Of a stretch of 64,000 bases of DNA, positions 1 through 8,127 are shown one piece after another. Below the pieces are notes generated by a model. The model saw only the letters and a program-made list of their open reading frames with translations. It ran no database searches and had not been told where the DNA came from. Numbering within the stretch: position 1 is the stretch's first letter; each line of letters begins with the position of its first letter. Location: positions 558,001 to 622,000 of the forward strand of contig NZ_JACHLC010000002.1 of NCBI RefSeq assembly GCF_014207845.1, written 5' to 3'. The stretch comes from Chryseobacterium shigense (GTDB lineage Bacteria; Bacteroidota; Bacteroidia; Flavobacteriales; Weeksellaceae). A program made the position numbers and the translations under genes.

Positions 1-872
1 ACACTGCGGTGAATCCGGACTCTATCAATCTGGTGAGTTTGAAGCATGAAAGAACGTTTCTGGATGTGAAAGGAATTAAATCTTTATTTATCAGTGAGAA
101 TAAACTGATAAAAGATTCTTTATTCACAGCTTTCAGGGCGGAATATAAGGAAGACCATAAAAAAAGAGATAAGGATTTTAAAAGCCTGAACGCAAAGAAA
201 GAACTTGAACCTTCCTTTTTTGAAAATTATATTGTTAAAGATATTCCCGGGCAGAAAGTTTATTATTATGATAAAGTGGCCGGCAGGGAGATTTTTTATC
301 AGGAAGACAGACCTCTGAAATGGGAAATAACCGATATTAAAGAAAATCAGAACGGTTATCCTGCACAAAAAGCAGTTGCAAATTTTGGAGGAAGGATCTG
401 GACAGCCTGGTTTACCAAAGATATTAATATTTCTGACGGCCCGTATAAATTTTCCGGACTTCCGGGACTGATTGTGAAACTGGAAGATGAGAACGGGGAC
501 TATAAATTCGATCTTGTTAAAAAGATCAAAATTCAGAATGCTTTTGAAAAACCGGCTGATCCCAATGCAAAACAAAGCACCAGGATCGCTTTTAACGGAG
601 ATAAAGCAGCATTGATGCTTGAAGCGGGTAAAAACAGAAGACTGCCGGAAGGTTATGAAAAAGGAGACAAAAATTTTGGAGGTAGCGGACATGATGGTAT
701 GAGAGGCGGCGGAATGGGTGAAGGCAGAATGGGTGGTGGAAAGATGGGCGGAGGAAGAGGCATGCACCCGGGCGGAAATAATGATAATGGAACTTTTTCC
801 ATGCCTGCCGTTGGTTTGGGGAGCAGCCCTTTAAGAAATAATGAAAGTCAAAATCCAATTGAATTAAAATAA
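1..872 (+). CDS. GLPGLI family protein, 5'-truncated by the window
   Basis: This is a Bacteroidetes GLPGLI-family protein of unknown function, probably secreted. The family motif GLPGLI follows a WTAWFT...GPYKF stretch at about residues 150-155 of the visible part. The frame is open to base 1, and the first possible start (GTG at 9) is not a real one: alignment to the paralogue that follows shows about 26 N-terminal residues, including the signal peptide, are missing. The C-terminal part (residues about 224-257) is an unusual Gly/Met/Arg-rich stretch built of GGGM- and GGGR-like units. It ends 9 bases before the next gene and forms a tandem pair with it. The family is sure; the function is not known. 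Confidence 0.85.
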   Translation, partial: TAVNPDSINLVSLKHERTFLDVKGIKSLFISENKLIKDSLFTAFRAEYKEDHKKRDKDFKSLNAKKELEPSFFENYIVKDIPGQKVYYYDKVAGREIFYQEDRPLKWEITDIKENQNGYPAQKAVANFGGRIWTAWFTKDINISDGPYKFSGLPGLIVKLEDENGDYKFDLVKKIKIQNAFEKPADPNAKQSTRIAFNGDKAALMLEAGKNRRLPEGYEKGDKNFGGSGHDGMRGGGMGEGRMGGGKMGGGRGMHPGGNNDNGTFSMPAVGLGSSPLRNNESQNPIELK

Positions 873-881
873 AATCCAGAA

Positions 882-1736
882 ATGAAAAAAATAGGAATTC
901 TTGCTTTAGCGTTGTTTATGCAGCATATTTCTGCACAAAGCAACCGTTTTGTTTACCAGGTTACGATGAAACCAGATGCAGAAAATAAAAGCGATATTAA
1001 AACTGAAAATGCATATTTAGATATTTCCGCTGAAAAATCTCTTTTTTATTCTGAAAACAGGTATAAAAGGGACTCTATCCTGCAGAAAGCTTTCCAGGGC
1101 GGAGGAGGAAGAGGCTCTATTAACAGGGAGCAGATGGAAGGGGTAAGAACCAATATCAACTATTCTGTTGAAAAAGATAAAACCAGTCAGAAAATGCTTT
1201 TTAAGGACAGAATCGGAAGAGATATCTATTCTTATGAAGAAGACCGTCCTTTAAACTGGAAAATGTCTTCTGAAACAACCAAGATAGGAGATTATAAAGT
1301 TCAGAAGGCCACAACGGATTTTGCAGGAAGACAATGGACCGCATGGTTTACAACGGATCTTCCTTATCAGGACGGCCCATATAAATTCGGAGGTCTTCCG
1401 GGACTCATCGTTAAAGTGGAAGATGATAAGGGAGATTATTCTTTTGACCTGATGAAGAATTATAAAATCCCTGAAATTGCTGCTTTGAACCAATTTGGAA
1501 ATACATTAAAAGTAAAAAGAGGTGATTACCTGAAACAGCAGGAAAAATTTAAAACAGATCCTATGTCATTCATGCAGAATAGTGGCGGCGGGGGAGGTGG
1601 CGGTTTCCCTTCAGCACCAAGGTCCAATGGCGGCGGAAGAGGAGGAAACCAGAATCCCGGAGATATGAGGAAGAGAATGGAAGAACGTGTAAAAGAGGAA
1701 GCTAAGAAAAACAGCAACCCGATTGAACTGCAATAA
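882..1736 (+). CDS. GLPGLI family protein
   Basis: A second GLPGLI-family protein of 284 residues. It has a signal peptide (MKKIGILALALFMQHISAQS, cleavage near AQS), so it is exported. The GLPGLI motif is at residues 171-176, after WTAWFTTDL and DGPYKFG. It shares the EDRPL..W and SNPIELQ/QNPIELK ends with the preceding gene, so the two are tandem paralogues. There are two glycine runs, FQGGGGRG near residue 71 and a longer poly-Gly tract near residues 235-245. It is followed by a strong terminator. A link to TonB-dependent receptors or metal handling has been suggested for such genes, but nothing in the sequence proves it here. Confidence 0.87.
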   Translation: MKKIGILALALFMQHISAQSNRFVYQVTMKPDAENKSDIKTENAYLDISAEKSLFYSENRYKRDSILQKAFQGGGGRGSINREQMEGVRTNINYSVEKDKTSQKMLFKDRIGRDIYSYEEDRPLNWKMSSETTKIGDYKVQKATTDFAGRQWTAWFTTDLPYQDGPYKFGGLPGLIVKVEDDKGDYSFDLMKNYKIPEIAALNQFGNTLKVKRGDYLKQQEKFKTDPMSFMQNSGGGGGGGFPSAPRSNGGGRGGNQNPGDMRKRMEERVKEEAKKNSNPIELQ

Positions 1737-1743
1737 AAAAATA

Positions 1744-1770
1744 AACCCTGAAGAATTTCTTCAGGGTTTT
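1744..1770 (+). terminator. Intrinsic terminator after the GLPGLI pair
   Basis: An 11-bp stem (AACCCTGAAGA pairing with TCTTCAGGGTT) with a short loop is followed by a short T run. It lies 8 bases after the stop codon of the second GLPGLI gene. Confidence 0.85.
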
Positions 1771-1788
1771 AAATATTATAAAAAGAGT

Positions 1789-2643
1789 TTATCTCAAAAG
1801 TTGGTTGAAAGTATCTCCCTGCTTAATATCTCCTGTATTGTAACCTTTCATAAACCATTCTTTACGCTGGGCAGATGAGCCGTGGGTAAAGCTTTCCTGG
1901 TTTACATAACCCTGGGATCTTTTCTGGATATTGTCATCACCTACTGCTTCCGCAGCTTCTATAGCAGACTCGATGTCGCCAGGCTCTAAAATGTGTTCTC
2001 TGCTGTCAGTTTGTTTAGCCCAAACCCCTGCATAGAAATCTGCCTGTAGTTCTGTCGCTACGGAAACTCTGTTCAGATCAGCTTCAGAATATCTTCCGCT
2101 TCTTCTTAAGGCATCTACTTTCTGGGTGGTTCCTAAAAGAGTCTGTACGTGGTGCCCCATTTCATGAGCCATTACATAAGCAATGGAAAATTCTGTAACC
2201 TGTGCACCAAATCGCTGCTGTAATTCTTTAAAGAAGCTCATATCCATATACACCTTTTGATCTGCGGGACAGTAAAATGGCCCCATAGCAGCTTCCGCAG
2301 TTCCGCAGCCGGATTGTGTGGTGCTTTCAAATAAAACAACTATAGCAGGACGGTACTGCATACCGTTTTCAGCAAAAATCTTGGTCCAGGTCTGCTCATT
2401 TTCGGCAGTAACCATTTCTACAAATTCACGGATTTTAAGCTCATTGGCATTTAATTCTCTCTGTTCTGTAGGAGTGGAGCTTCCGCCTCCCGAAGAAAGT
2501 AAAGATGAAGGGTCGCCCCCTAAAAAGAATATAATTGCAGCAATGATCAGGGTTCCCAATCCACCGCCTACAATAGCGCCTCCGCCTCCGCCAGATCCAC
2601 GTCTGTCGTCTACGTTTTCGCTTCTATCGTCTGTCCATTTCAT
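1789..2643 (-). CDS. Neutral zinc metallopeptidase (YpfJ/KPN_02809 family)
   Basis: A 284-residue predicted membrane-anchored zinc metallopeptidase. A short charged, Gly-rich N-terminus leads into one membrane helix (about residues 23-42), then a Ser/Gly/Thr linker and the catalytic domain. The zinc motif H-E-M-G-H is at 160-164, and ELQADFYAG (198-206) supplies the third ligand Glu region typical of the family. Cysteines in QSGCGTAE and PFYCPAD match the conserved pair of this family. Substrate is unknown. It stands alone, convergent with the GLPGLI gene and divergent from the next lipoprotein gene. Confidence 0.88.
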   Translation of the reverse strand: MKWTDDRSENVDDRRGSGGGGGAIVGGGLGTLIIAAIIFFLGGDPSSLLSSGGGSSTPTEQRELNANELKIREFVEMVTAENEQTWTKIFAENGMQYRPAIVVLFESTTQSGCGTAEAAMGPFYCPADQKVYMDMSFFKELQQRFGAQVTEFSIAYVMAHEMGHHVQTLLGTTQKVDALRRSGRYSEADLNRVSVATELQADFYAGVWAKQTDSREHILEPGDIESAIEAAEAVGDDNIQKRSQGYVNQESFTHGSSAQRKEWFMKGYNTGDIKQGDTFNQLLR

Positions 2644-2693
2644 AATAATTTTTTTTGCTTTGTAAATTTAAAATAATATCATTACTAAATTGC

Positions 2694-2701
2694 TACTTTT
2701 G
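2694..2701 (+). promoter_or_regulatory. Bacteroidetes -7 box (TACTTTTG) before the YgiB/YgiC-like trio
   Basis: TACTTTTG fits TAnnTTTG and sits 18 bases before the GTG start at 2720. No good -33 TTTG was found at 19-21 bases spacing, so this rests on the -7 box alone. Confidence 0.45.
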
Positions 2702-2719
2702 TGAAAAATTACTATTTAC

Positions 2720-3040
2720 GTGAAAAAAATTAAACTTTGCCTTTTATCAGTTGGAATATTGGCATTTACAGCCTGTAAAAAAGAAAAAGAAGATGAAGTA
2801 AAAAGTGTAGATAAGAATGGTTCTATTGAAACAGAACTTTCCGTTGAGCATCTTGATACTGCCGATGTTCTTACTACAAAACATAAGATCTGGAAAAATA
2901 AAAAGCTTTTTAAAGAGATCGTTAAAAAAGATACTATTCCGAGTTTGGGAGATACTCTTGTAGGAGGAGAAGACAGTGATGGCATAGATCATATTGCCAA
3001 GACTAAAAAAGACTATGAATTTTTTATAACGGTTCAATAA
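2720..3040 (+). CDS. Small lipoprotein, unknown function
   Basis: A 106-residue protein with a GTG start and a lipoprotein signal peptide whose lipobox is FTAC (Cys19), followed by a charged KKEKEDE stretch. The mature part has no domain I recognise. The stop and the next start overlap (TAATG), so it is co-transcribed with the genes at 3040 and 3370. The neighbourhood suggests a role alongside the YgiC-like enzyme, but that is only inference. Confidence 0.7.
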   Translation: MKKIKLCLLSVGILAFTACKKEKEDEVKSVDKNGSIETELSVEHLDTADVLTTKHKIWKNKKLFKEIVKKDTIPSLGDTLVGGEDSDGIDHIAKTKKDYEFFITVQ

Positions 3041-3366
3041 TGAAAAAGTCAGGTTCTATAAAATTACTATTTGTAACAGGGATATTGGCTGCCTGTTCCC
3101 AGGAAAAACCTAAAAATCAAAGCGAAAAGAAAGTCTATATGAGATCTGATACTACAGCTTCTTATACGAGATCGCATGGTTTTATGACGGGGCTTCTCCT
3201 GTATCATGCATTCAGGCCGTACGGAGCATACAGTTATGGATCTTACCAGAAAGCTGGTTATTACAGTGATGCGATAAGTTCCAAATCCAATATAGGAAGA
3301 AATAATTTCAAAGGAAATGTAGTAAGAGGCCAGCTGGGAAAAAGCGGTTTCAGTGCATCATCATAA
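3040..3366 (+). CDS. Small YgiB-like lipoprotein
   Basis: A 108-residue protein with a lipoprotein signal peptide (lipobox LAAC, Cys19). The mature part is rich in Tyr, Ser and Gly (FRPYGAYSYGSYQKAGYY) and ends in VVRGQLGKSGFSAS. Its short, low-complexity layout and RG-x-hydrophobic-G end resemble the C-terminal half of Enterobacterial YgiB (DUF1190), whose gene also lies directly before the glutathionylspermidine-synthase-like ygiC. Here too it ends 3 bases before that enzyme gene. The similarity is weak by sequence and stronger by position, so the name is tentative. Confidence 0.6.
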   Translation: MKKSGSIKLLFVTGILAACSQEKPKNQSEKKVYMRSDTTASYTRSHGFMTGLLLYHAFRPYGAYSYGSYQKAGYYSDAISSKSNIGRNNFKGNVVRGQLGKSGFSASS

Positions 3367-3369
3367 AAT

Positions 3370-4497
3370 ATGGAAAGAATTCAGTCACAGTTCAGGAAAA
3401 ACTGGCAGCATAAACTTGAAAATCTGGGCTTCGGATATCATTCTCTTGACGGGCTTTATTGGGATGAAAGCCATTATTACCAGTTCAGCACAGAAGAAAT
3501 TGATAAGATAGAAAGCGCCACTGCAGAACTCTGGCAGATGTGCCTGGAAGCGGTAGATTATGTTATAGAGAAAAACCTTTGGGATAAGTTCAGTATTCCT
3601 GAATGGTTCCGCAATTACATCATCACAAGCTGGGAAGAAGATCATCCTTCTGTTTACGGAAGATTTGACTTTGGTTTTGACGGTAAGAATCTGAAATTAC
3701 TGGAATTTAATGCCGATACCCCAACTTCGCTGTATGAAGGTTCAGTGATCCAGTGGTACTGGCTTCAGGAGATGTTTCCGCACAAAGATCAGTTTAATTC
3801 AATTCATGAAAAACTGTTGGGCTGTTGGAAGCATCTTAAAAACTATATGAACCCGCATCATATTTATTTTGCCTCCCTTACCAATATTGAAGATGTTACG
3901 AATGTGGAATATATGCGTGACTGTGCTTCCCAGGCGGGTTTTGATACGGAATTCATTCCTGTTCAGGATATCGGCTGGGCTGAAGATATCTCTGAATTCA
4001 TTGCCGGTGACCGTTCCATTATGGAATATATTTTCAAGCTTTATCCTTATGAATGGATTCTTGCAGACGGTTTTGGAGAAAAGCTGGTGAAAAACGGTTT
4101 CAGATCGCAATGGATTGAACCTGCGTGGAAAATTTTACTTTCATCAAAAGCTATTCTTCCTGTTCTTTGGGAAATGTATCCCAACCATCCGTACCTTTTA
4201 GAATCTTATTTTGAACCGAAACATCTGAAGGATTTCGCTAAAAAACCAATTTATTCGAGAGAAGGAGCCAATGTAATCCTTCATAAAAATAATGTTCCGG
4301 TTGAAGAAAATGATGGAGTATACGGGAAAGAAGGCTTTATTTACCAGCAGTTATTTGATCTTCCCAATTTTAATGGCAATTATCCGGTAATTGGCAGCTG
4401 GGTAATAGGGCAGGAGCCTGCCGGCATTGGCATCAGGGAAAGTGTTCACCTCATCACCAATAACCAGAGCCGTTTTGTTCCGCACCTTATCGGTTAA
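3370..4497 (+). CDS. Glutathionylspermidine synthase family protein (YgiC/YjfC-like, ATP-grasp)
   Basis: A 375-residue ATP-grasp enzyme of the glutathionylspermidine-synthase C-terminal family, a full-length member (relatives are about 380 residues). Recognisable blocks are VYGRFDFGFDG, LLEFNADTPTSLYE (the nucleotide/metal-binding Glu and Asn), NHPYLLESYF, and a C-terminal GSWVIGQEPAGIGIRES. It lacks the amidase domain of true GspS, as do YgiC and YjfC. The real substrate is unknown; the family joins an amine to a peptide-like acid using ATP. It is the last gene of a three-gene operon and its 3' end overlaps the convergent membrane sulfatase gene by 11 bases. Confidence 0.88.
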   Translation: MERIQSQFRKNWQHKLENLGFGYHSLDGLYWDESHYYQFSTEEIDKIESATAELWQMCLEAVDYVIEKNLWDKFSIPEWFRNYIITSWEEDHPSVYGRFDFGFDGKNLKLLEFNADTPTSLYEGSVIQWYWLQEMFPHKDQFNSIHEKLLGCWKHLKNYMNPHHIYFASLTNIEDVTNVEYMRDCASQAGFDTEFIPVQDIGWAEDISEFIAGDRSIMEYIFKLYPYEWILADGFGEKLVKNGFRSQWIEPAWKILLSSKAILPVLWEMYPNHPYLLESYFEPKHLKDFAKKPIYSREGANVILHKNNVPVEENDGVYGKEGFIYQQLFDLPNFNGNYPVIGSWVIGQEPAGIGIRESVHLITNNQSRFVPHLIG

Positions 4498-6565
4498 GCT
4501 TCTTTTCTTTAAGCCAGAATGAAGTTGACTGATAAACTGAAATAACGTCGTTGACCAGTTTCTGCTCAGGATTCTTCACCTGTTTTTCATCATAATACAG
4601 CTTAAATTCAGGAGCGAGGCTGCTGGATTCTAACTGTAAAGAGTATTGCTTTACTTTTTTTACCGGAGAAATGATCGTTAAATATCCATTTTTTATCAGG
4701 CCAAGATCCTGGTAAGTTGCAATATAGGCTTTCGGCTGGAATTCTTTTTTGAAGACATCCTGACCGAGAAATTTAGACTGATAGCTGAAATTCAGCAGAC
4801 CGAAAAGGGTCGGCATAACGTCTATTTGGGACATCAGCTTATCAAACTTCTGAGGTTCTATAAAACCTTCTGAGAAAATCATCGCTGGAATCCTATATTT
4901 ATCCATAGGAAGTTCGGTTTTTCCTGCGCTGGATGCACAATGGTCGGCAATAATTACGAAGACCGTATTTTTATACCAGTCCTGCTTTTTAGCCATTGCA
5001 AAGAATTTTCTGAGTGAATAATCAGTATATTTTACGCCTCCGTCACGGGATTTTGCTGTTCCGGGAATGTCTATTCTTCCATCAGGATAGGTGAAAGGCC
5101 TGTGGTTGGAAACCGTCATCCAGTGATTGAAAAACGGCTTTCCTGATTTAGCCTCTGCATTCATGGTCTGAATTGCTTTCTTAGCCATATCTTCATCAGC
5201 AACGCCCCAAACATTGGCAAAGGTGATTTCTTCAGGTTTAAAGTTATTCCTGTCAACAATATCATAACCGTTTCCTGCGAAGAAGTCCTGCATATTATCA
5301 AAATAGCTGTATCCTCCGTACAGAAATTTTACATCATATCCTTTGGATTTGAATACGCTTCCGGTAGTGAATTTATTTTTATTGTCGTCCCTTTTAATGA
5401 TACTTTCACCTGCGGTAGGAGGAATGCAGAGTGTAAGTGCTTCAAGCCCTCTCACAGTTCTGTTTCCGGTAGCATACAGATTGGTGAACATCATTGAACG
5501 GTCTGCCAGACTGTCAAGAAAAGGAGTGATCTTTTTAGTACCACCATAATGCTCCATGAAATCGGCAGATAAACTTTCAATAGAAATCAGAACTACATTT
5601 TTCTTAAGCTCCGGTTGCTCTGAAACCACATTTCTTGGCAGTGCCGGGTCTGAATATTGGCTCAAAAAATTCTTTTCAGCTTCCTGCTGGCTAATCTGAG
5701 GGTAAAATTTGAAATAATCCAGCTCATTGTGGGTAAAGGCCCAATAGAACTTCGGAAGGCCGTTGCTTTCAATTTCATCGGCAAAAACATTGTCTGACCT
5801 GACTTCCATCAATGAAGATACTCCTAAAAGGCTTAGGCTTACCAGAACAATAAAAGTTCCCAGCAATACCATTTTCTGTTTAAAATTCGGAAGATCCAGC
5901 AGTTCGTCTTTTGTCTTTTTATAGGTCAACCATGTAATGGCTAACGTAACGATAAGGATGGCAGAAAATAAAGGGATAACCGGATAACTTTCCATAATGT
6001 TTCCGATGACCTCATTGGTATATATCAGGTAATCTACAGCAATGAAATTATAGCGTACCCCGAACTCATTATAGAAAAAATATTCGCTTACAGCATTAAA
6101 GATAATAAGAAGAACATACAACAGCAATGTAATGAAGTATAATACATTGCGGATTTTGATCCTTTTTGAAGGAAGGAAAAGCATCAGTCCGAAGAGCAGG
6201 GTTTTGATTCCTACAAAAGCTAAGGCTATTTCGGAAACAGATCCTCCATACTGATTAAAAATATTATTCGGAATGAGTAAGATGTAAAGAAAAAACAAAA
6301 CCAATGCTCCAAAAATAATATACCCGTAAGGCTTTTTATATTTAGAATCGGACAGAAATAAAAAATAAACAGCTAGTAATGTACTGGCTAGAGTGAAAAC
6401 AAAAATATCGTTCAACAAGCCGATGGATAAAACCTTTACAACGTCAAAAAATCCAAAACTGGCCGTTGTGATAGGGTGGAATAAAAATATGATCCGTACA
6501 ATGAACGAAATGATAAGGTAGAAGATCCCTAAATATAAGAAAGGTTTTATTTTATTCGGAAACAT
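4487..6565 (-). CDS. LTA synthase family membrane sulfatase-fold protein
   Basis: A protein of about 692 residues in the LtaS/OpgB-type alkaline-phosphatase superfamily. The N-terminal third holds about six or seven membrane helices; the rest is a periplasmic sulfatase-fold domain. Visible active-site elements are SIESLSADFMEHYGG (metal-binding Glu), TGNRTVRGLEA (probable nucleophile Thr) and IIADHCASS (metal-binding Asp-His). In Gram-negatives such enzymes move phosphoglycerol or phosphoethanolamine groups onto glycans or lipids; the substrate here is unknown. I chose the ATG at 6565: an upstream ATG at 6595 would overlap the -7 box at 6593-6600. Confidence 0.88.
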   Translation of the reverse strand: MFPNKIKPFLYLGIFYLIISFIVRIIFLFHPITTASFGFFDVVKVLSIGLLNDIFVFTLASTLLAVYFLFLSDSKYKKPYGYIIFGALVLFFLYILLIPNNIFNQYGGSVSEIALAFVGIKTLLFGLMLFLPSKRIKIRNVLYFITLLLYVLLIIFNAVSEYFFYNEFGVRYNFIAVDYLIYTNEVIGNIMESYPVIPLFSAILIVTLAITWLTYKKTKDELLDLPNFKQKMVLLGTFIVLVSLSLLGVSSLMEVRSDNVFADEIESNGLPKFYWAFTHNELDYFKFYPQISQQEAEKNFLSQYSDPALPRNVVSEQPELKKNVVLISIESLSADFMEHYGGTKKITPFLDSLADRSMMFTNLYATGNRTVRGLEALTLCIPPTAGESIIKRDDNKNKFTTGSVFKSKGYDVKFLYGGYSYFDNMQDFFAGNGYDIVDRNNFKPEEITFANVWGVADEDMAKKAIQTMNAEAKSGKPFFNHWMTVSNHRPFTYPDGRIDIPGTAKSRDGGVKYTDYSLRKFFAMAKKQDWYKNTVFVIIADHCASSAGKTELPMDKYRIPAMIFSEGFIEPQKFDKLMSQIDVMPTLFGLLNFSYQSKFLGQDVFKKEFQPKAYIATYQDLGLIKNGYLTIISPVKKVKQYSLQLESSSLAPEFKLYYDEKQVKNPEQKLVNDVISVYQSTSFWLKEKKLNR

Positions 6566-6592
6566 GCACGTTATGTATAAGTTAATTTTTCG

Positions 6593-6600
6593 CAAAGATA
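6593..6600 (-). promoter_or_regulatory. -7 box (TATCTTTG) of the LTA-synthase-like gene
   Basis: On the minus strand this reads TATCTTTG, matching TAnnTTTG, and lies 28 bases before the ATG at 6565. It is the main reason for rejecting the longer start at 6595. Confidence 0.55.
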
Positions 6601-6603
6601 GTT

Positions 6604-6615
6604 GTTGTATACAAC
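6604..6615. repeat. Perfect 12-bp palindrome upstream of the LTA-synthase-like gene
   Basis: GTTGTATACAAC is a perfect palindrome starting 4 bases upstream of the -7 box, inside the promoter spacer, where a repressor site could lie. Function is inferred from position only. Confidence 0.5.
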
Positions 6616-6737
6616 TTTTGGAGTAAAAAAATAAAAATATGATATTTCTTATAACTTTTTTGAATTATCCTTGAATAATTAACGTATTATGTAATGATAT
6701 AAATTGGCGGGAAATGGGTTATGAAAGCCGGATCAAT

Positions 6738-6765
6738 AAAAAAGGACTATTAAAAAAAATAGTCC
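6738..6765 (-). terminator. Terminator after ribH
   Basis: An 8-bp stem (GGACTATT with AATAGTCC) is preceded on the plus strand by an A run, which becomes the T run in the minus-strand transcript. It lies 29 bases beyond the ribH stop. Confidence 0.8.
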
Positions 6766-6793
6766 CTGTATACTGTTAAGATGTATTAATTGG

Positions 6794-7312
6794 TTAAGAG
6801 TGCCCGAAACCGATACTTCCCTTTTTACCGGAAAGATTCTTTTTAAAATCAATCATTCTTAAGGCTGTTACGGCTGCTTCTACTCCTTTATTCCCCAAAT
6901 CTCCGCCACTTCTGGCAATAGACTGTTCCTTATTGTCGTCTGTAAGTACGCAGAAAATAGTTGGAGTATCTGTTAGGATATTACAGTCTTTGATTCCCTG
7001 TGCTACTGCTGAGCAAACATAGTCAAAATGAGGGGTTTCGCCGCGGATCACACATCCTATAGCAATTACTGCATCATATTTCTTTTCTTTGCATAGCTGC
7101 ATGCTGGCATAGTTCAGCTCAAAAGCCCCAGGAACAGGGAAAAGTTTAATGTTTTCTGGTTTTACGCCTTCTTTTTCAAGAATTTCCAATGCTGCATCAC
7201 GAAGATTGTAAGTTACAAAATCATTCCACTCAGAAAAAACAATGCCGATAGAAAAATCTTCGGCATTGGTTATATGAAGTGGCTTGTAATCGGAAAGATT
7301 AACTGTTGCCAT
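6794..7312 (-). CDS. ribH: 6,7-dimethyl-8-ribityllumazine synthase
   Basis: RibH (172 residues) condenses 5-amino-6-ribitylaminouracil with 3,4-dihydroxy-2-butanone 4-phosphate in the penultimate step of riboflavin synthesis; it forms cytoplasmic icosahedral or pentameric shells. Family motifs are FSEWNDF near the N-terminus, PVPGAFELNYAS, AIGCVIRGETPHFDYV with the catalytic His, and GNKGVEAAVTALRM near the end. It starts 3 bases after the stop of the TPR gene, so the two form an operon; other rib genes are not nearby. Length is slightly above the usual 155-160 because of the C-terminal tail ending GFGHS. Confidence 0.97.
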   Translation of the reverse strand: MATVNLSDYKPLHITNAEDFSIGIVFSEWNDFVTYNLRDAALEILEKEGVKPENIKLFPVPGAFELNYASMQLCKEKKYDAVIAIGCVIRGETPHFDYVCSAVAQGIKDCNILTDTPTIFCVLTDDNKEQSIARSGGDLGNKGVEAAVTALRMIDFKKNLSGKKGSIGFGHS

Positions 7313-7315
7313 TTT

Positions 7316-8023
7316 TTAAAAATATTTAGTCATTTCAATATAAGAATCAGACATTCCGTTGTCGTAGTCCTGATATTTCTCGTCAATTGCAGAGAAGTAT
7401 TTTTTAGCTTCTGCATTCTTTTTTAATCCTAATGCTACAATACCTGCTTTTCTTGTGAAATAGTAAGTTGTATAAGGATCATCGGAAGCTGTTGATGCTT
7501 TGTCTAATAAAGATAAAGCTTCGTCGTTTTGGTTAAGACCGGATTTCGCATCTGCCATAGCGCCATATTTCAGTGCCATCAACGTTTTATTGTCAGATGA
7601 AAACTTGTCTAAAAGATCATAAGCTTCCTGGAATTTTCCTTCTTTGAATTTTAGCAGTCCTGCATTGTAAGCCGCAAGCTCACCTACCTTCGTTCCGGAA
7701 TACTCGTTATATGTTCCTAAAAAACCTGGGTTTGCTGCAGATTTTCCACCTAAAGCTTCTTTATCTTTACCTTCCGTCTGGTTTTTCTGAGCAGAAAGGA
7801 AGCCTTTTACAGCCTCAACGTTTTTAGGAGCTACTACAAACTGCTTGTAAGCAAAGAATCCTAAAACCCCTAAAACCAATACCCCGAATATAATACCCAA
7901 TTGCTTTGAATATTTTTCAAGGAATCTTTCAGTGTTTAAAGCCTCTCTGTCAAGGTCTTTAAAGAACTCAACCGTTTCTTTACCTTCTTGCTCGTTCTGA
8001 GCATTCTTTCCCAATTTTGCCAT
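7316..8023 (-). CDS. Membrane-anchored tetratricopeptide repeat protein
   Basis: A 235-residue protein with a charged cytoplasmic N-terminus (about 44 residues), one membrane helix (LGIIFGVLVLGVLGFFAY), and a C-terminal region of helical TPR-like repeats (for example AAYNAGLLKFKEGKFQEAYDLL). This layout matches YfgM/Tol-Pal-type TPR adaptors linked to the Sec translocon or cell-envelope assembly in other bacteria, but the exact role here is inferred. It is the first gene of an operon with ribH and has a near-perfect promoter just upstream. Confidence 0.8.
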   Translation of the reverse strand: MAKLGKNAQNEQEGKETVEFFKDLDREALNTERFLEKYSKQLGIIFGVLVLGVLGFFAYKQFVVAPKNVEAVKGFLSAQKNQTEGKDKEALGGKSAANPGFLGTYNEYSGTKVGELAAYNAGLLKFKEGKFQEAYDLLDKFSSDNKTLMALKYGAMADAKSGLNQNDEALSLLDKASTASDDPYTTYYFTRKAGIVALGLKKNAEAKKYFSAIDEKYQDYDNGMSDSYIEMTKYF

Positions 8024-8044
8024 AAATTCTTAAAAATTGAAATG

Positions 8045-8075
8045 CAAATTTAATTGTTTCTGAATGATTTACAAA
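8045..8075 (-). promoter_or_regulatory. Promoter of the TPR-ribH operon
   Basis: On the minus strand this reads TTTG, a 19-base spacer, then TAAATTTG, a good match to the Bacteroidetes -33/-7 consensus. The -7 box ends 21 bases before the ATG at 8023. Confidence 0.75.
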
Positions 8076-8127
8076 ATACTTTGAAGTATTATTGTGAAAA
8101 TGTTGTGAATTGTTAAATGTTAGTGGT

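Noticed and set aside
9..11. GTG as the start of the first GLPGLI gene
   Set aside because: The frame continues open to base 1 and the tandem paralogue shows about 26 residues, including a signal peptide, are missing; the gene is cut by the window edge.
120..767. Long minus-strand open frame opposite the first GLPGLI gene
   Set aside because: It mirrors the coding frame of a clear GLPGLI gene, has no recognisable domain and uses improbable Phe/Ile/Cys-rich sequence.
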